In this document: piece after piece, positions 59,224-64,000 of the stretch | How the letters are laid out: every line of letters starts with the position of its first letter | Numbering within the stretch: position 1 is the first letter of the stretch | NCBI GenBank assembly: GCA_028583415.1 | Contig: CM053265.1 | Span: 24,870,830-24,934,829, forward strand | DNA: 64,000 nt | From: Protea cynaroides | Lineage: Eukaryota > Streptophyta > Magnoliopsida > Proteales > Proteaceae | Direction: 5' to 3' | Position numbers and translations under genes: made by a program | The notes under the pieces: generated by a model | The model's input: the letters and a program-made list of their open reading frames with translations, nothing else | What the model was told of the DNA's origin: nothing | The model's database searches: none

Positions 59224-61522
59224 GACCCGTGTCAAACTAACCCGGTCTTGCCACCTTGAACCAGGTTTACCCATTATGGTCGAGTCAAATGGACCAAGGG
59301 CATGAAGGAGATCGAGATCCCAGGTATAAAATTGACCCAAAAACACTTAATTTTAGGGAAGGGTCGCACACCCAGCTAAGAAGGGTCGGACCTCCCAAAA
59401 CAGAAAGTCAGACCCTCAGTTTTGAAGGGAGGGTCGGATAGCTTAAGACCCTAGGGTCGACGGGACCATCGACCCTCGGTTTCTGACGAAACTGAAATTA
59501 GGAAATTTCCTAATTTTTGGTTGGGATTCTTTCCAAATCTCAATGGGATTATTATAGGACATTCCTAGTCTATTTAAAGGACGTTCCTAAGCCACTTTCA
59601 CTCCTTTCACAACCCTAATTGAATTGAGAGAAAGAGAGAAGAAGGAAAAGAGGAAGAAAGGATGCTAGGAAGAAGGCTTAGCAAAGAGGAGAAGAAATTG
59701 CAGAGAAAAGTAATCTTCTCAAGTATGGATACTAATTCCATGAGTTTCTACAGACCTTAGGTTAGTAATTGAAGGAAAAGTGATCTCGGAGAAACCCAAA
59801 CCATCCATCCATGGTTAGGTTTTCATGGAAAACCATAGGAGGATGCACGAAAAGGAGAAAGATGGTTTATACATGGTTCTAGACCATGGAATGAATGTTG
59901 AGTGAATGTAGGAAGCAAGCCATAGGACCCCAAACACGAAGAGTGGATTAAAAAGTGGAAATTGGACCGAGTGCACCGAGGGTCGCACCGAGGGTCGATA
60001 GACCATCCGACCCAAGGTGTTTCGACCATCGACCCTCGGCATTCGGGAAGTTCGGGGAATGGAGGGAGGGTCGATAGACCCATCGACCCTAGCATCGACC
60101 CTAGCATCGACCCTCGGTTGTGGAATGGTTTTTAAATTCTGAATTAATTATAATTAAATTCTATCGACTTTGTTAGGTTTGCTAGCAATATAATAACATT
60201 ATAAAGGTGATTTTAAAGCTTGGAAAAGTATCTATTAGCAAGCTAAGGTGAGGAACCTTAACCCCAAACTAAATTGGTTAATAATAAACTGTTTTTCTTT
60301 TCTTGAGTCCTATGCCATGTTTGATTCTATGCGAATATGTTTGTAATGTGCATACAGCATGCCATCCAATATTTCTATTACTTGTTCATGCATATTTATT
60401 TTATTGTTTATAATATGATGATGATGATGATGATAGGAATAGGCATGTGATTGTATGTGTGTGGTTGATGTGCTTGATGCGAGCGAGTATCAGGGGAGGT
60501 GTGATGAGAACGTCAATAAACGTTAACCTTTGGCGGGTCTCAGCACTTTAGCTCTATCTCTAACTCAAGTCTTGTGCATTGACATCGTCGTATCGCCATT
60601 ACCTTAGCGGAACTATTATGTCGTAGAGTATCAGGGGAGGTGGTCTCGGTCCTTGTAGTCTCTGACTCTACCGGGGGCCTTAGCTCTATCTCTATGGATG
60701 TTCCGAGGGATCTTTGGGGTGAGGCCTTGGATACACTTGTTTGGCATTAGGATTGGTTAGCGAGCCGAGCCCGGTTTGCAAGCCCTCGCTAACAGGGGCT
60801 TACGTGTTGGTATAGCATTATATAGCAATAAACGTTAACCTTTGTTGTATAATTTTATGGTAGGGTGGATGGGGACAACGATAAACGTTAACCTTCGGGC
60901 GGGCTTCCACACCCTGTGTATAGAGGCGGTGTCAATAAACGTTAACCTTTGACCACCCAACCTTTCTATTGCACATTGCAAACTATAAACCAAGACCAAA
61001 GATATGAATTGACTTTTTGCATGCATATGTAATGTTGCATTGTTTTGGCTACTCACTGAGCCGTGTTGTGTGCTCACCCCTCGACGTCGAATATTTTTAG
61101 TTGATGATGCAGGTTATACAGTTGAAGATTACATGAACGCGTCGGCGTACGGAACTGTAGCAGCTATGGAAGTTGGAGCTGAAGACGATACACATGACTC
61201 CTTTTGCGAGTGCAACTCGTGTGTATTCGATTAGATATTTTTGTAGGTTTCTTTATTGGATTTATAAGACATGTATTTGGTATTTAAATATTTATGTCTT
61301 AGTTAAACACAGAATAATTTGCTATTATTTATGGGTATCATTTTAGTTCTCAGTTCATATTATTTATAAATTTTTCGCTATTGTGTATTACTCTGATTAT
61401 GATTGTGGATGCGTGTAAAGTTTGGATAACGCGGGGATAGCCTATTAGAGATCCTGGTTGAACCGTTGGTTATTTGGCGGTTCATCACACCATTCTGAAC
61501 AGTGTGGAATTGAGGTGTGACA
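59219..61522 (+). repeat. 3' LTR of element A
   Basis: This 2304-bp LTR is very similar to the 5' copy. It is about 67 bases longer; most of the difference is in the downstream word array (59,973-60,118), which holds additional CATCGACCCTAG and GAGGGTCGATAG words. It ends GAGGTGTGACA, against GGGGTGTGATA in the 5' copy. Confidence 0.95.
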
Positions 61523-61842
61523 GTGGTAGTGAGGGAGATGCCCCAGTGGGTGACGAAGCATCCACTTCAACAGCTAGGCCCCACAGTCGCATGGCTCAGG
61601 TTGAGCAGATGTTCGCCACTCTGCAGGAGGGACACAAAGAGGTAATGGCTGGGCTGGCACGCATAGAGGGTGCACAGAGAGCCATAGTAACACGCCCGGA
61701 TGCCTTTGATGAGGACCTGTGTCAAATTCGGGCTTCTATGGTGCCACAACAAAGGAACTTGGATCCATCAGCGACGGATCCATATAGATCACACTACTTG
61801 TTTTCTTTTATATTTACTTTATGCTTACTATCATGTATATAG
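61523..61842 (+). pseudogene. Element B antisense ORF, 3' part, after element A
   Basis: It resumes at the second GTGGT copy, in the frame SGSEGDAPVGDEASTSTARP, then a probable coiled coil (QVEQMFATLQEGHKEVMAGL), ending at a stop at 61842. This matches the architecture of the A protein: Pro/Ser linker then charged C-terminal helix (RRSDLRMEDLLDAQRMRVDE). It shows that element A landed in the linker region of B's antisense ORF. Confidence 0.78.
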
Positions 61843-62394
<552 letters not shown>

Positions 62395-63689
62395 ATGCCA
62401 GCTACCGTTCACCTACACGTCACTGACTTTCCAAATACGACACACCCATACGTCATTGGCTCTACTATGGTCTCCCAACCTGTAGGTCTGCAAAGCTATG
62501 CCAGTATCTATACCCCTACTAGAAGGGTGTAGGAACAAGAAATGGCACCACGTATGTCTATTATGTTCATTCATTTTACTTTGGCTGCCCACCAATAGAA
62601 GTCCCCAGATCAGCACTCTCATGCGATCACCGTGCCCCCACTACCATGTCCACATAACCATCGTACTATCCACTAGTAGAGAACCCCAGCTTTACTCCCA
62701 TGGATCACCGTGTCTACCACTAGCGTTTTTACATTTTCAATATGATCCATCTATCAGCACTCCCATGCGTCACACGAACCACCATATATGGTTGCAATCC
62801 AACATGACTCATGCACCCGCACTCCTATGTGTCATACAAGCCATTATACATGGTTACATAATTAAATAAATAAAATTATACTCTCACAACGAACCCTAGC
62901 TCCACTCCCATGGATCACCATGCTCCCACTAGAGCCTAACATCAACAACATGATCCAAGTATTGTGTCCCACACTCCACACGTTCACCATAGCCAAACAA
63001 TCATACAATATTCATAGTTATTATAAGCAGAATGCATGCTCATAGAATAACAATAAAATAAAAAAAAAGCATGTTATAACTTGCAACTTAAGCATGTTAC
63101 TATAAAAATTAGACATATGAGGATGCCCTATGTCTACAAACTAGACCCCTCACCTGATAACACTAGGTAGTGCCGCAGTAGTATTTGAAGCCCAAAATGA
63201 GACTTCACAACCGATCAAGATCAATACATATTAAAGCATATAATGGTTCATTAGTTGGTTATGTAGCTTTCAACCATCATAGACAAAACTTATTTGTCTA
63301 TGCACAGGCCCCAAGACAAGCTAGGAACCTAAGGGTTGATCTTTTTAAACCATTTTAAGCAAACTGGCCAACATAGACTCAATCGGTTGAACGTACTGGT
63401 TGAACATTCTACCGGTCGACACTTAGTAAATTTCCTCACAATAGAACCGGTTGAACAATCGGCTGACCAAGCAACCTGTTGGCCATCCGTTTAACACCCT
63501 ATTATGGCAGTGAGTTCTAGAAGGTTTACCAGGCCCATAGCCGGGTGAAAGGTCATCCAAAAATGCCATTGTTGGGCATTAAGCTTAAATGGTCGAACGA
63601 TGTTTGAATGGTTCTATTGCTAAACCGGTTGGCCGATAATCAATAACGGTCGACCGAATTGGTTATGGTCTGATAAACCAGGCCTTCGG
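62395..63689 (-). repeat. 5' LTR of element B, partial
   Basis: It matches 39,355-40,640 of the left LTR (for example CACACCCATACGTCATTGGC near 62,443 against CACACCCATATGTCATTGGC near 39,400) and carries the same ACCGGTTGAC-type array at about 63,370-63,660. The end nearest the interior (about 650 bases by comparison with the left copy) is missing. It is interrupted at 63690 by another LTR. Confidence 0.8.
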
Positions 63690-63766
63690 TGTAAGACCCG
63701 TATTGAACTAACCGGTCTTACCACCTTGTATCAGGTCTACCTATCATGGTTGAGCTAAGTGGACCA
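63690..63766 (+). mobile_element. First 77 bases of a plus-strand LTR nested in LTR B
   Basis: TGTAAGACCCGTATTGAAC is the family LTR start and aligns with 49903 onward (TGTAAGACCCGTGTCAAAC) up to GTGGACCA. Another LTR interrupts it at 63767. The remainder lies outside the window. Confidence 0.8.
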
Positions 63767-64000
63767 TGTCACACCCCAATTCTGAACCAACCAGAATGGT
63801 GTGAGTGAACCATTATTGAATAAACGGTTCACACCAGGATCTCAATAAGACCGTGTCCACTCATACAAACCATCACACATAACCACAATCAGAATATAAT
63901 AAATACAGCAAAAGTCTTTAAATAAATGAACTGAGTATTCTATTGATAAATTTAAATAAGTATTCAATTATCCAAATTCTAAACGTAGTAAAATATCTTT
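63767..64000 (-). mobile_element. Start of a minus-strand LTR nested in the LTR at 63690
   Basis: TGTCACACCCCAATTC, the family's minus-strand terminus, is followed by GGTTCACACCAGGATCTC, as in the solo LTR at 6407 (AGTTCAAACCAGGATCTC). It runs off the window, so I cannot tell a solo LTR from a full element. Confidence 0.82.

Larger units (their letters stand above)
49903..61522 (+). mobile_element. Chromovirus element A (Tekay/Del-like), nearly complete, with antisense ORF
   Basis: This 11,620-bp element has LTRs at 49903-52139 and 59219-61522 and duplications GTGGT at 49898-49902 and 61523-61527. Inside are a primer-binding site (52143), an antisense ORF (53763-52540, minus), a word array (54361-54567), gag (54705-55705), a predicted intron, pol with chromodomain (55736-59223) and a polypurine tract (59205-59218). 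It is inserted in the antisense ORF of element B, its own relative. Lineage is inferred from the RT sequence, the C-terminal chromodomain and the Met primer site. Confidence 0.95.

Overview
This window is plant nuclear DNA made almost entirely of nested, mostly decayed retrotransposons. The evidence is plant-type Ty3/gypsy (chromovirus, Tat, Athila) and Ty1/copia coding remnants, plant primer-binding sites (TGGTATCAGAGC matching initiator-Met tRNA, and a TGGCACCGTTG-type site), an L1-type plant LINE and miniature TRIM elements. I found no convincing host gene, rRNA, tRNA or CRISPR array. The species cannot be named from the sequence.

Layout. 1-106: tail of a minus-strand LTR. 107-960: unassigned, ending in one monomer of a minisatellite. 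961 to about 10,880: a minus-strand LINE, broken by a solo LTR (6407-8803, TSD TACAT), a TRIM (9190-9796, TSD TATGT) and a 216-bp foldback (10220-10435). About 10,912-12,530: the minisatellite. About 14,257-31,534: a decayed Tat-lineage gypsy element. Inside it sits an Athila-like element (16970-27441, TSD GCCAA), and inside that a deleted SIRE/Maximus-like copia element (18674-25512, TSD TGAAG). About 31,535 onward: 5' LTR, PBS and leader of a chromovirus ('element D') carrying a decayed antisense ORF at about 34,300-35,524. 38111-38656: a second TRIM (TSD GTGGA). 38702-64000: minus-strand chromovirus 'element B', whose left LTR holds a solo LTR (41029-42696, TSD CAACC) and whose antisense ORF is split by plus-strand chromovirus 'element A' (49903-61522, TSD GTGGT). 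B's right LTR (62395-63689) is hit by two further nested LTRs that run off the window.

The most interesting system is the chromovirus family represented by A, B and D and by solo LTRs at 6407 and 41029. (i) A long leader between the PBS and gag carries an antisense ORF resembling the 'putative plant transposon protein' domain, with splice-like signals and in B a TATA box. (ii) In both A and B a short GT...AG intron of about 70 nt lies at the gag/protease junction. Retained, it stops translation after gag; removed, it puts gag and pol in one frame. (iii) Arrays of a short word flank the LTR promoter and recur upstream of the antisense ORF. The word differs by subfamily (GGGTCGA in A, ACCGGTTGAC in B, GTGTGGTCG in the 6407 LTR) but in A and B it is the same in the LTR and in the antisense promoter. 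This resembles an element-encoded factor co-evolving with its own target words. That function is inference; the words, ORFs and splice signals are read directly.

Decay is advanced in most copies. Element A is the best preserved: the only premature stops I see in its pol are three TAG codons at positions where glutamine CAG fits, which suits deamination at methylated CHG sites.
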